Assembly: GCA_001465935.1 (NCBI GenBank)
Contig: LNKV01000038.1
Span: 8,176-72,175 of the forward strand
Direction: 5' to 3'
DNA from: Clarireedia homoeocarpa
Lineage: Eukaryota > Ascomycota > Leotiomycetes > Helotiales > Rutstroemiaceae
DNA: 64,000 bases
Part shown: piece after piece, positions 53,188 to 64,000 of the stretch
Layout: each line of letters starts with the position of its first letter
Position numbering within the stretch: the stretch's first letter is position 1
The notes under the pieces: model-generated
Databases searched by the model: none
What the model saw: only the letters and a program-made list of their open reading frames with translations
What the model was told of the DNA's origin: nothing
Made by a program: the position numbers and the translations under genes

Positions 53188-55007
53188 ATGGCTTCCCGGT
53201 TCGTGTCAATACGTGCGACATCCTCCAAGTCAATTCTGAGAAGTTATACCACTCGCCCATCTGTGTCAGTCTTATCCTTAAGGCAATCGCAATGCCTATG
53301 TAGGTGTCATGGCTTTCGAAACTTTTCCTCTTCAGCCACAAAGTTTGCTCGGCAGCAAAAGGAATACAAGGAGTCATTTGGGTCGAGATTACGGAGGGCT
53401 CTGAATGAAACGAAGATAACATGGTATCACATCCCCGTGGGATTAGGTATTGGATTCTTAGGTCTTGGGCAACTCTATCGAGTGAGTGAGAGGGAAAAAG
53501 TGAGGCAACTTGGAGAGAATTTGGACGACGATGGATATGTTAAATCAGCTGGCTCTGGCGAGAATGGGTCCGATAGCGAGACCCAAGGACGACCGAGGAA
53601 GAGAGAAAGAATACGGCCATCGGGGCCGTGGTACGTAGAGTTTCGAACTGCCAAACCTGTTCGGAAAGACTAACAAGTGGTAGGCAAGTTCGAGTAATGT
53701 CGACACTACCACTGAAGGCAATGTCTAGGTGGTGGGGGAAATTCAACGAGCTTGAAATACCCTACTATCTACGTGTGCCCGGATTTAAATTATACTCATT
53801 CATATTTGGTGTAAAGTAGAGGTTCCCACAAAATCATTTGTTTGAGTTCTTGCTAATTTCTTCAAACAGTCTCTCTGAAGTCTCAGAACCTGATCTGCAT
53901 GTATATCCAAACCTGGCTTCATTCTTTTATCGAACCTTAAAACCGGGGGTTCGCCCACTCGATCCAAATCAAAATGCTTTGTTATCCCCTGCTGACGGAC
54001 GAGTACTCCAATTTGGAGCCATTGAAGGTGGCGAGGTCGAACAGGTCAAGGGCATGACCTACAGTCTCGATGCCCTTCTCGGTACTTCCAAGCCGTCCAC
54101 CTCTCAGAACCCTTCCAATCCCGCGAGTATATTTAGTCCACCCAAGGATAACAGTCCCCAGCAGAGCAAAGCTAGGTCCAGCGTCGGAGACGAAGAGATC
54201 ATTAAACATGACGAGAAGTTCGCGACTGTCAATGGGATCACTTATACTCTTCCGAACCTGTTATCAGGGTCACCCCAGCAGGCCAGCGGGAAGAAGACAG
54301 CCGACGCTTCCACCACGCCAGCCGCTGCTTCTGAAGCCGAAGTTCGTGCCGACCTAGCTCTCGGCGAGCGTCCGTGGTATTCTCGATTGACCTCAGAGAA
54401 CCGAACGGCACTGTATTATGTAGTGGTATACCTAGCACCCGGTGACTACCACCGGTTTCATTCTCCGACAGCTTGGGTTGTCGAGAAGCGACGACACTTC
54501 GCAGGAGAATTATACTCGGTATCTCCGTATCTTCAGCGAACCCTACCGGGGCTGTTTACGCTAAATGAAAGGGTAGTACTGCTAGGACGATGGAGATGGG
54601 GTTTCTTCTCCTATATCCCTGTTGGTGCTACAAATGTTGGTTCAATTAAAATCAATTTTGATAGAGAACTACGGACCAACTCTCTGACCACAGATACTGC
54701 CGCGGATATAGCAGCTGAAGAGGCTGCAAAACGTGGCGAAACATATACTGGATATGCTGAAGCTACTTATGAGGCTGCCAGTCCGGTTTTGCATGGGCAT
54801 GCACTTAAAAGAGGAGAAGAAATGGGAGGCTTCCAGTTAGGAAGCACAATTGTGCTTGTTTTTGAGGCGCCCAAGGGACAAAGGCCAAGTCTTGACGAGG
54901 GATGGATGGGCGAAAATCAGCCAAGGAAAGGTGGATGGAACTGGGCGATTGAGAAAGGACAAAAGGTTAAGATGGGCCAAAAGCTCGGCTGGGTAGACGA
55001 TGCATAG
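53188..55007 (+). CDS. PSD1: Mitochondrial phosphatidylserine decarboxylase PSD1
   Basis: Three exons: 53188-53630, 53684-53815 and 53870-55007 (introns 53 and 54 nt), giving 570 residues. The protein opens with an Arg/Ser-rich mitochondrial presequence. A single inner-membrane helix follows at about 77-95 (HIPVGLGIGFLGLGQLY). The conserved decarboxylase domain has YYLRVPGFKLYSFIFGVNL, SPADGRVLQFG and APGDYHRFHSP. The self-cleavage motif LGST is at residues 515-518; cleavage before Ser517 creates the pyruvoyl prosthetic group. It makes phosphatidylethanolamine from phosphatidylserine in the inner membrane. Two low-complexity inserts at about 250-340 are specific to filamentous fungi. Confidence 0.95.
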
Positions 55008-55239
55008 ATCTGGGCTTATGATTCTCTTGCTCAATTAGCGGCTTTGTATATCAGCGAATCTTCCTTATTTGGTACTACCTGCAGGGGTGGAGTCGAAAAG
55101 ATAGTAGCCCTGCCAATTTTGCGGTGGGTGGTCCATCAAGGTATCCATCAGGGTATGTAGCTCACATTTTGTATATACCCTCGAATACCCTCGAATCTAA
55201 GTCCTGTGTCAACGGCAAGAAAGTTACACCTGGACAAGA

Positions 55240-57041
55240 ATGTCGAATGAAGATAGCCATATTTATGACGTTCTTATCGTCGGCGGCGGTCCTTGCGGGC
55301 TTGCTGTTGCCGCACGTCTTCGAGAAAGTACTCCTTCTTCCTTGTTCACGGATTCTGAACACCAACGCTACCACTGGATGAAAGCATCGCTCGCCAAAAA
55401 ATCCTCCAAGCCGTATAAAACAAGTCGCCGTTCTCATACCGCACGCGATCGGCTAGTTCAAGGAGCGCCCTGTCCACAGTGTCTAGATATTGCTGTTCTA
55501 GATGCGCATGGTGGTGAATGGATGAGTGCCTGGAATGAAAGGTTTGAAAAGCTAAGAATCAGTCATCTCAGAAGCCCCATGTTCTTTCATCCTGATCCTC
55601 AGGACAGAGATGCCCTAAGGGGTTATGCTTGGAAAGAGGGAAAGGAGCATGAGCTGAAAGAGATTCATGGAGTGATCGGTAAAGAGTTGAGCAAACATCA
55701 GAGAAAGCAAAATATGAAAAAGGGGTAGGCGAATCTCACATCTTTAGCCTAAGCTCAGCATATAGCTAATCCGCAGCAGAGGTAAACGTCAACAGGAAAC
55801 CACTTACCTTGATGAGCGGGATCGGCTTGATTACTTCAGACCCAGCACAACTCTTTTCAAAAACTTCTGTGAGGACATTGCCAACCGATACGACATCACC
55901 AATATTGTAGAGAAGAGTGAGGTCAAGGCCATAGATTATGAACCATCCGAATGTCCAGAATCTTTGGGGACGTTCACACTGCACACTTCAACTGGCACAA
56001 AATTTGCACACATAGTCGTTTTTGCTGCAGGAGCAGCATTGGAACCTACTATACCTCCCGATTCTCCCTTTTGCCCCCTTGGAAGTGTTTGTCATGCCCT
56101 CGTTCCTTCGTCCGGCTCGAACGAGACCATCTTGCCCCCAGCCTTTCTGCGGAAAATATCACTTAAGCAGAGGACGAATCTGCTTATTGTTGGCGGTGGT
56201 CTGACCAGCGCTCAAATCGCCGATCATGCCATCAAGTCCGGCGTCACTATTGTCTACCAGACCATGCGCGGACCGCTAAAAATCAAAGACTTCGATATGG
56301 AACTTGGTTGGGTAGCAAAGTTCAAGAACGTGTTTCTGGCTCAGTTCTGGGGTTTAGAAAGTGACGCTGAAAGACTGGAGATGTACAAGAAGGCACGGAA
56401 TGGTGGTAGCGTCAATCTAGAGTATTATCATATCTTGAAGTCGCACATTGCAAGTAGCCGCCTGATACTCTATGAGCATACCGACATTGCTTCTGCGGTT
56501 TGGAATGCCACGTCTCACGCATGGACGGTACAGACTTCTCCGCCAGTTTCTGATTTCCCAGTATTCGACCATGTTATATACGCAACAGGTTTTGACGTTG
56601 ACTTCAAGAAGGTTCAAGCGGTCAAGCCATTACTAGAAAAGTATCCTATTGACACGGTAGGGGGCTTTCCGTGTCTGACGAATGACCTCAGTTGGAGCAA
56701 CGAGGTGCCCTTTTTCGTAACAGGAAGATTGGCAAGCCTAAGAATGGGTCCTGCTGCACCAAATCTTGAGGGAGCCCGCATGGGCGCAGAGAGAATTGCT
56801 GTAAGTTTTCGGCCCGCTCCAATCGCCATTGATGGAGTTGCTTTGCTGATTCCCGCAGTGGAAAATAGGTGAAATTCTCGGACGAGGGGCGTACAAAGAC
56901 ACTGAAGGAAGACGAGACAGTGGTTATAGCAGCGCAAATGAAACGGCCAAGGAGGTCGATGGGAGAAGGTTGGGGCTGGGAATTGAAAACCAGTTCAGTG
57001 TTCTCGCGATCGAGGGTGACTTTTCAGACGAGTGTGCATAA
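55240..57041 (+). CDS. FAD-dependent oxidoreductase (ornithine-monooxygenase-like fold)
   Basis: Three exons: 55240-55724, 55780-56800 and 56859-57041 (introns 55 and 58 nt), giving 562 residues. A Rossmann FAD motif sits at the N-terminus (YDVLIVGGGPCGLAVAARL), and a second dinucleotide motif (NLLIVGGGLTSAQIADHA) lies in the middle, suited to NADPH. WNERFEKLRISHLRSPMFF and the ATGF-type segment YATGFDVDFK are shared with N-hydroxylating and related flavoproteins. The last exon gives a soluble tail ending FSDECA. The substrate is unknown and no siderophore synthetase is nearby. Intron 1 has tandem acceptors CAGCAG; use of the first adds one residue (see findings). Confidence 0.85.
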
Positions 57042-57434
57042 AGGGTTAAAACATTATGTAGAGACCATCTCGACTGAATAAGATAGAAATTTGTGTGTTC
57101 TGACTTATCAATCGCGATCTCTTGGAGCGCGGATAAACAAGAGGCTGATGTGGGATTAAACGATTCTTAAACGTTGCTGTCTCGATTTCACAATCCCATT
57201 GTAAGAGCTTACTTGTAAGATGACGACGTAGACTCCTATAACTTTCCTGTATTATAACTGGTAGATGGATATCTTTGTTTATTGTGATATGCAATTTCTG
57301 TGAATCGTGAAGTAGAATGGAGAAATCAAGCGAGATCAAAATGAAATGATTTATGGTGTAACCTCAGACACTACCCAGCATGCTCTGGTGCTGTTTACTC
57401 AACGACCTTCCAACCATACTAAGTTGGAGAGAAA
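57042..57434. other. Intergenic between the FAD oxidoreductase and the PAC4 gene
   Basis: The two genes are in tandem and 393 bp apart. This stretch holds a 3' UTR and a short promoter. Confidence 0.5.
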
Positions 57435-57947
57435 ATGGCGGACACTGCTTCAGCGGACACCATGTCTACACCTATTCAACTCTCATTCCCTATGCCAAAG
57501 GCTCCAGAGACCAGTATACATCTTCACTTGACAGTCAACAAAATTTCCTTGCTCCTGTTCTTAACCACAGCATTGAATGGTGATACTTCTACAGCACCAC
57601 CTCTGGGGTCGTTCGTCTACGCCCTTCCTGATGTAAGAGAACCGTTCATAGTTACTCTGGTGTACAATAGCTAATTTGTTCAGCGGATGAATGCAGGTCA
57701 AACTCTCTCCACCCCATTATGTGTTTATGAATCATCGGTCGAGTTCACAACCCGCCTGGCGAAACTCCTGGCACGGAGGACTGGGAAGCCGGTCTATGTT
57801 GGTAACTCTATAAGCTTTGCCAGTGCAGGAATGGGCGGCACGGTTGAGGAAGAGATGGAAGGATTCAAGAAGGTTGTGGAGATTGTCATGGAACAGGTTC
57901 GCAAGACTGCAGATAACCAGATTGTGAACGGCACGAACGGCAACTAA
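57435..57947 (+). CDS. Proteasome assembly chaperone 4-type protein (PAC4)
   Basis: Two exons, 57435-57632 and 57684-57947, joined in phase 0 over a 51-nt intron, give 153 residues. The fold-defining segments are SIHLHLTVNKISLLLFLTT, the junction FVYALPD-RMNAGQTLSTPL and the C-terminal helix (RLAKLLARRTGKPVYVGNS). These match the PAC4 / Pba4 chaperone, which with PAC3 helps assemble the proteasome alpha ring. The protein ends in a short polar Asn/Gly tail. The family is short and diverse, so the call relies on overall pattern. Confidence 0.82.
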
Positions 57948-59953
57948 GATTTCCTGCTTCCGTCATCCGAGAGTGAAGATGGGTTACGAGATACTTCACA
58001 TGTCCTTCGAAATCATTCGACGGAGCTGAAGATGCCGAAACAAGAGAAGTATTGGGCGCCAGCTACAGCATAACTCGTGCATTGTGGAAACACAGATGCT
58101 AGTTCCAGGAACAACTGCAATATTTCGTTCCCGCTTAAAGACGAGATGCAATTTCAATAGGCTCAGATACTTATTGGATAGGTACCACAGACATATTGTT
58201 GCGCAGATATAATCGCCACATGTACGACTCGACATGAACGGGTCCGATTACTTGGGTCTCGTCTGTATCCTCTTGCCCTTCAGCAAAACCGAGCTTCAGA
58301 ACTTATTTGCCATCAATCTGGATCTTCATTTACTGGTAAAGACACCATCTACTACTATTTAGATAGTCAACATTGATGTCTATCAATCATTGCGATATAT
58401 ACGACCTATCAATCTCAGCCACCATCTACTACTGCCATACAGAGCCTCCCACAGTGTGATGTACATGGTGCGAAATCGTCAGCTCAGCTCCAAGCAGCCC
58501 TTTGGCATCATTCTCCAAATACTGTTACTAAGGTAGTTGAACTTCATGCTTGTCTATCACGTTGTCCAGTTTGCCGCCATATGATGATTTCGGATTCATT
58601 AGGCCTTTGTCGGCTTCTTGACATAGGGCTGGTTCAACTCGGCCGAATAGCTACATAAATGGGTACCGCAGGTTAACGGCAGTGGTGACCACTGGCTTAT
58701 TGTTAATGGCAAAGATTTTACTGTGGTTGTACACCTGCAAGATAGTCCACTATGCTCGCCGAGCTGTTCATGAGATATCAATTGAGACAAACTATTCTAC
58801 ACAGGAAGCATACTAAGACTGCTATTCTTGCAGAGCTTTTCGTGACACCACGCCACCCAAACAGGATGGGAGTAAATTGTCTTGGAATGCTACACAGTGT
58901 CTTGAATATCTTCCTTCGTTTTAGTGACAGAATGCGAGGCGCGAATCCCACCGTACATATATCAGTCATGAGATGCCGGCAGCAAGAGCTTTATATTGAA
59001 TGCACACCATACGTAAAGTACAATACACGTCTCGCAAACGCATACCTCGCCCGTGTAACATACTCGACTTGCATCGACCCCATTCTGTCCTGTCCTGCTC
59101 TAAATTTCCTTCGGGCGTCTCGAGAACTTCTTTCCGTCACGATTATTTGTACGTATGTGAGAGGAGAGTGGACATCAAGAAAACCATCGGGAATGGAAGG
59201 TTGGAAATTCACCACGACGTCTGAATGGCTCAAATATTGAGACTTGTTCCCAGCCAGGTACTACCTCTCCTATCTTTTCACTTGGCCCCCTTCAGACGAT
59301 ATGGTAGCTTGGACATTGACCTTGGAGCATTGACAGCGTTTGGAGTGAAGTTTTACACATTACCAGAGCAGCTGCCACGTTCACGGTTTTACCGGCACGT
59401 TTTTCGCTTTTCGCTCTTCGCTCTGCGCTCTGTACAGTTATCTCACTCTATCTGCCGTCCGCAGTCAAAAATTCACACCCCACCTTGACCTTACTTGCAC
59501 ACAATCCTCACCCACACACCACATCCACGCAATATCACTCTCCACCTCCAACCCTTCTACTCCCAACTTCCCGTCTTTTATTGTTAGTAGTACGAGTCAA
59601 GTTGTATCTATCGCTCTACTTTTACTCTCTCTATCTCACCCTCCTCACCTCTCTTTTACAATTGCGATTCGTAAGTCACCTAAAGATTACCTTGTTCAAC
59701 CTTTCTCTTCATAGTTATCCAAATTCAGATTCTTTTGGCAGCACAAAAATCTTTCTACGCCATAATCCCATAGCTAACAATTATCCTCGTTGCGACAGAT
59801 GTCGAACTACCTCGTTTGATGTCCCACAGGTAATTCTTGTGTGACCACATAGAGGCCCGTTTCATTGTTCGCAACTGTGTACCTGCATATCGGAATTTTG
59901 ATATCTTCCAGAGAACCCCTTCGAAAAAGCTTCTAGCGGGTGGATTAACGGAT
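57948..59953. promoter_or_regulatory. Gene-free 2 kb upstream of KAP104
   Basis: No supported gene. The 59500-59830 part is strongly pyrimidine-rich on the plus strand, as is common for 5' leaders of highly expressed fungal genes. A GTAAGT donor at 59671 and a CTTCATAG acceptor ending at 59714 could form a 5' UTR intron. Confidence 0.45.
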
Positions 59954-62920
59954 ATGGCGTGGCAGCCAGAACAGGACGCCCTGAGACAGCTCTCGGGCTG
60001 TCTCAAGGACTCGCTGAGCGGACACGATAAGAATGCTCAAAAACAAGCTGAGATTGTGAGCAAGATCCTTCCGTAAAACTCATACTGTGTTTGTTACATA
60101 TTCATATACTGATAGGTCTCTAAAATAGATGCTCCAACAAGCAAAATCTTCCCCCGATATCAACAACTACCTCACCTACCTGTTCTCGAACTCGCAGATG
60201 CCCCAGGGCTTAAATTATACCGAACAGGAATATTTTGCGATTCGTGCCGCGGCGGCACTAATGCTCAAGAACAACATCAGATCGAGCTATCAGTCCATTT
60301 CCCCAGAGAGCCTCGCTCTTGTGCAATCATCTGTGCCATTAGCGCTTCAAGACAAAACTCAGACAATACGGAATTACGCAGGAAATGTTATCACGGAGAT
60401 TTTTAGTCGCGGAGGGATGGCAGGATGGCCGCAATTATTACCAGATTTAATGGCCATGGTTGAGAATACAGATGGGACAATCTCACCCGAGGCGCAAGAA
60501 GGAGCAATGACAACTTTGTCGAAGATCTGTGAGGACAACTACAAAATACTCGACAAAGATTATCAGGGACACCGACCGCTTGCCTTCATCATCCCAAAGC
60601 TCATCGAATTTGCTGGAAGTGACAAACCACGAATACGGTCATCGGCTCTGGGAAGTTTAAATATCTTCATTCCTCACAAACCCCAAGCCTTGCTGGTAAA
60701 TCTTGATGATCTTCTCAATCGCCTATTTCAGCTCGCCAATGACCCTTCCAGTGATGTCCGACGACAAGTTTGCCGAGCATTTGTCCAGATTGTCGAAGTC
60801 AGACCTGATAAAATTCTTCCTCACATTGGTGGCCTTGTGGACTACATGATTGCGCAGCAGCGTAAAATCGACGAAGAGGAATTGGCATGTGATGCTGCCG
60901 AGTTTTGGCTTACTGTTGGGGAGCATGATGAATTATGGAGGTCTCTAGGGCCTTACTTAAACAAAATCATTCCCGTATTACTGGAAAGTATGGTTTATAG
61001 TGAAGAGGATATTGCCATGCTGGAAGGCGGTGGCGATGATGCCGATATTGAAGATCGTGTGGAGGACATCAAGCCGAAATTTGCGAAAAGCAAAAGCGCC
61101 AGATTACAATCGAACGGCGATAGTACTAGTGGAGGGGTGAATGGCGCTGAATACGCTAAGCTCGGTGGCATGGATGATGATCTAGATGAGGGGGAGATCG
61201 AGGATTTGAGTGGTGATGATGATGATGAGAGCCCCGAAGATAGATGGACATTAAGAAAATGTTCCGCTGCAGCATTGGATGTCTTTGCTACCGATTTCAA
61301 TGGGCCGGTCTTCGAAACTATATTACCTTATTTGATGACGAACCTACGACACCAGGAGTGGCCATACCGGGAAGCAGCAGTTCTTGCCCTTGGAGCTGTA
61401 GCAGAAGGATGTATGGAAGTTGTTACTCCGCATCTTCCAGATCTGGTTCCTTATCTGATTTCACTTTTGAACGATCCTGAACCTCTAGTGAGGCAAATAA
61501 CTTGCTGGACTCTTGGTAGATATTCTGCTTGGGGCGCCGGTCTCGCAGATGCGGGTGCGAGATCGCAGTATTTTGAGCCCATGATGGAGGGCATCCTCAC
61601 CAAAATGCTGGATCGCAACAAGAAAGTTCAAGAAGCAGGAGCCTCTGCTTTTGCACACTTGGAAGAGAAAGCAGGAGCAACACTAACGCCATACTGCAAG
61701 CCAATCATTCAGCAATTCGTACTATGCTTCCAACAGTACAAGGACCGGAATATGTTCATTCTTTACGATTGCGTCCAAACCCTAGCCGAGTACGTCGGAC
61801 AAGGGTTAGCACAACAGGAGCTCATCGACCTGTTAATGCCGGCACTCATTCAGCGCTGGCATAAGGTTTCGGACCAATCACGAGAATTGTTCCCTCTTTT
61901 GGAATGCTTATCATACGTTGCCACTGCTTTGGCTGAGTTTTTTGCTCCATTTGCCGCCCCCGTCTTCACGAGATGCATAAAGATAATCCATCAAAATCTG
62001 CAAGATTCCATGGCGGCGGTCAATAACCCAGTCTTAGATACACCCGACAAAGACTTTCTTGTAACAAGTTTGGACTTGTTAAGCGCTATTATTCAAGCAG
62101 TGGATGAAAAGCAATCCGCAGCCCTCGTATCCGCCTCGCAACCCCAGCTATTTGAACTTCTCGTATACTGTATGGAAGATCCCGAAAACGAGGTTCGCCA
62201 ATCATCGTACGCAGTGCTGGGAGATTGTGCCAAATTCGTATTTCCACAACTGCAGCCATTCCTACCCACATTACTTCCGGTTCTTGTTCGGCAGCTTGAC
62301 TTGGATTCGATCGTCGATGAGCAAATTGAGAACACCTTTAGCGTACTCAACAATGCTTGTTGGTCGGCCGGCGAAGTTGCACTCCAGTATGGCAAGGACA
62401 TGGCTCCATATGTGCCTAAGTTGTCTGAAAAATACCTTGAAATATTATCTAATCCCCTGGTACCGAAGTCGGTGACGGAGAACGCAGCAATTGCCTTGGG
62501 CCGGTTAGGGTTGCACAATGCTGAAATTCTTTCACCGCACCTGGCCACCTTCTCAAAACCTTTCTTGCAGTCACTCAGTGGTGTAGACTACAACCTAGAA
62601 AAGGCGACTGCTTTCAAAGGGTTCTTGTCCATCGTTATGCTGAACCCGCAGGCGATGGAGAAAGATATTGCCCAGCTGATCACGGAGATTGCTCGATACA
62701 AAAAAGATGACGAATCGACCACTCCATCAACTGCTGAACTACAACAGGTACACAATATTCATACGCTTCTTGCATCTAGTGTGACAGTAGAGTGTTGCTA
62801 ACATGTCTTTGACAGGTCCTCGATCTTTACAAAAATCTCATCCCCGATTTTCAAGCATTTTTGGTCGGCCATATCAACCCAGCCGATGTGAACTCTTTAA
62901 GAGCAACATACAATGTGTAA
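59954..62920 (+). CDS. KAP104: Importin beta-2 / transportin KAP104
   Basis: Three exons: 59954-60055, 60129-62747 and 62816-62920 (introns 73 and 68 nt), giving 941 residues. The start MAWQPEQDALRQLSGCL and the run of HEAT repeats (for example PEAQEGAMTTLSKICEDNY and PLVRQITCWTLGRYSAW) match transportin-1. The acidic loop of repeat 8 (DDDLDEGEIEDLSGDDDDES) is present at about 380-400; it couples RanGTP binding to cargo release. The last exon supplies the conserved ending VLDLYKNLIPDFQAF. It imports PY-NLS cargoes, chiefly mRNA-binding proteins. Exon 1 begins at the first ATG that gives the conserved N-terminus. Confidence 0.95.
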
Positions 62921-63146
62921 ATATGGCAATGTGTAATTGGGCCCAACTTTTGAAAGCAGGGCATGGGGACAATGGTACAACAACTGTGCAGATAGAAGGT
63001 GTCAAGAAATCGGTCAAATCGGCGGGATATGGCGAGTTCGGCATACATCTTTGAATTCTGATGGAAACAAAAGGTCAATACAAGCAGTGAATCTGCAAAG
63101 CAACTTCTCGAATGCAAAATATGATATTTGTATTTACCGCATAGTT

Positions 63147-63650
63147 CTAGCGTGACGGAATTTGCGTCTTATGATATGGGTGGATGGACGAGGTCGTCGT
63201 CTTTTTGGGCAAAAGGGATATGGGAATGAATTGACCTGAAAGGAGAGAGGAAAATAGCATAAACACAATCTGGCAAAAGGCTCGCATAGCGAACGATATC
63301 ATGGTTTCTCTTCTTCTTTTGGTTTTCATCTTCAGCGGTTTCCCCTCTGCATATATAGGTAGTTTATTTTCACCTGAGTAGGCGAGTGAGATTAGTTGGA
63401 GAAGATGGTGAATCGGGAAATCTTGATCAGTTGACATACGTACATAGAAATGAAATTTATGTGATGGGTGGCAGGTTGGGAAGGGATGCTGGCTGGCTGT
63501 CATCATGGCTGATATGAGGGAGGGAGGGATGGGTGGATGGATGGGTGGGTGGATATGGAAAAACATCACAACTAGATAGATAAATAGATAGTAGATAGAT
63601 ATACCTTGAACTTTGGCATCTTCCTTGAGTGCTTTCTTGGACTTTGACAT
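63147..63650 (-). CDS. Small putative membrane protein (tentative)
   Basis: Two exons, 63650-63605 and 63373-63147, would give 90 residues with a 231-nt intron (63604-63374; GTATAT donor, CTACTCAG acceptor). The start MSKSKKALKEDAKVQ is basic and polar. It is followed by GENKLPIYAEGKPLKMKTKR, a hydrophobic helix (ISFAMRAFCQIVFMLFSSLL) and a basic Ser/Thr tail. The intron is in frame and stop-free and contains GATA/GGAT microsatellites, so an unspliced form of 167 residues is also possible. I recognise no family. The gene converges on KAP104, 226 bp away. Confidence 0.45.
   Translation of the reverse strand: MSKSKKALKEDAKVQGISIYYLFIYLVVMFFHIHPPIHPPIPPSLISAMMTASQHPFPTCHPSHKFHFYVRMSTDQDFPIHHLLQLISLAYSGENKLPIYAEGKPLKMKTKRRRETMISFAMRAFCQIVFMLFSSLLSGQFIPISLLPKKTTTSSIHPYHKTQIPSR
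63515..63602. repeat. GGAT/GATA microsatellites in a putative intron
   Basis: Runs of GGGAGGGATGGGTGGATGG (63519-63556) and AGATAGATAAATAGATAG (63575-63602) lie within the proposed intron of the 63147-63650 gene. Confidence 0.7.
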
Positions 63651-64000
63651 GCTATAGTGTAAGTAGATTGAAAGTGAATGAAGGTCAGATAGGTCTAACG
63701 CTCTTGGAGATTGAAGGAAGGAGAGGTGATGATGTGGTGATGCTTCTGAGGAGAAAAGGGAGAGGGAGCAGACTGTTGAGATGTCCCGTCGAGCCAAAAA
63801 CGACCACTTCGCTGCTCAGTAGGGAGGTTAGGAGTGACGTACTCGCTTCTGGTTGCAGTCAGTGCCTGCATATGTCAATCGATCGTCATGTAGCAGATAA
63901 ATGAATAGAAAACCGCGCACATTCTGCCCTACGCGGGAGATGAGAGGAGCAAATACTCGCAGATGTTTCGGGTAGATTGGGAAAGCCCCGGGCAATAGTA
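63651..64000. other. Right edge; probable upstream region of the small minus-strand gene
   Basis: Purine-rich sequence with no gene visible before the window ends. Confidence 0.4.

Noticed and set aside
58752..59240. Plus-strand 162-residue ORF upstream of KAP104
   Set aside because: Overlapping ORFs of similar length occur on the other strand and none has a domain.

Overview
This window is nuclear DNA from a filamentous ascomycete (Pezizomycotina), most likely a leotiomycete. The evidence is short introns (about 44-140 nt) with GTAAGT/GTATGT donors and CTAAC/CTGAC branch sites, fungal gene families (PalB, Vts1, DUF2985, Kap104, Clu1), and an extremely AT-rich block at the left end that looks like repeat-induced point mutation (RIP). 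The class-level placement is an inference from gene content.

Layout. 1-3235 is an AT island of degraded repeats without intact genes. 3421-6190 holds two island-flanking genes: a Ser/Thr-rich membrane glycoprotein (5' end unresolved) and a secreted M43-type metalloprotease. 6957-18841 is a run of minus-strand genes: a six-TM membrane protein, TFIIIC subunit TFC4, the SAM-domain RNA-binding protein VTS1, ribosomal protein eL29 (four tiny exons) and a peroxisomal-type ANT1 carrier. The carrier diverges from palB (19648-22440, calpain protease of ambient-pH signalling). 22826-24401 is a three-finger C2H2 protein, followed by a 3.4 kb gene-free stretch with several tandem-repeat arrays. 27785-31754 holds an SLC35F6-like transporter and a DUF2985 membrane protein. 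SEN15 (tRNA splicing endonuclease) and a Yippee-family gene follow, then a ferric-reductase-type flavocytochrome (35788-37750) with a 4.3 kb gene-free upstream region. 42071-44536 is an uncharacterised basic protein, divergent from CLU1 (45216-49447). Then come a UBL-domain ER-type membrane protein (HERP/Usa1-like), mitochondrial phosphatidylserine decarboxylase PSD1, an FAD oxidoreductase, a proteasome-assembly chaperone (PAC4-type), importin beta-2/KAP104 and a small spliced membrane-protein candidate.

The genes are mostly housekeeping and act in separate processes: Pol III transcription, tRNA splicing, mRNA decay, translation, nuclear import, proteasome assembly, phospholipid synthesis, pH sensing and iron reduction. 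Several are arranged as divergent pairs sharing 0.5-0.8 kb promoters. I rebuilt splice structures by reading donors, acceptors and phase, and each stated exon set keeps the frame. I found no gene cluster that looks like a new biological system. The most unusual material is the RIP island with its transition-diverged internal duplication, the minisatellite-rich desert at 24.4-27.8 kb, and a few unrecognised proteins.
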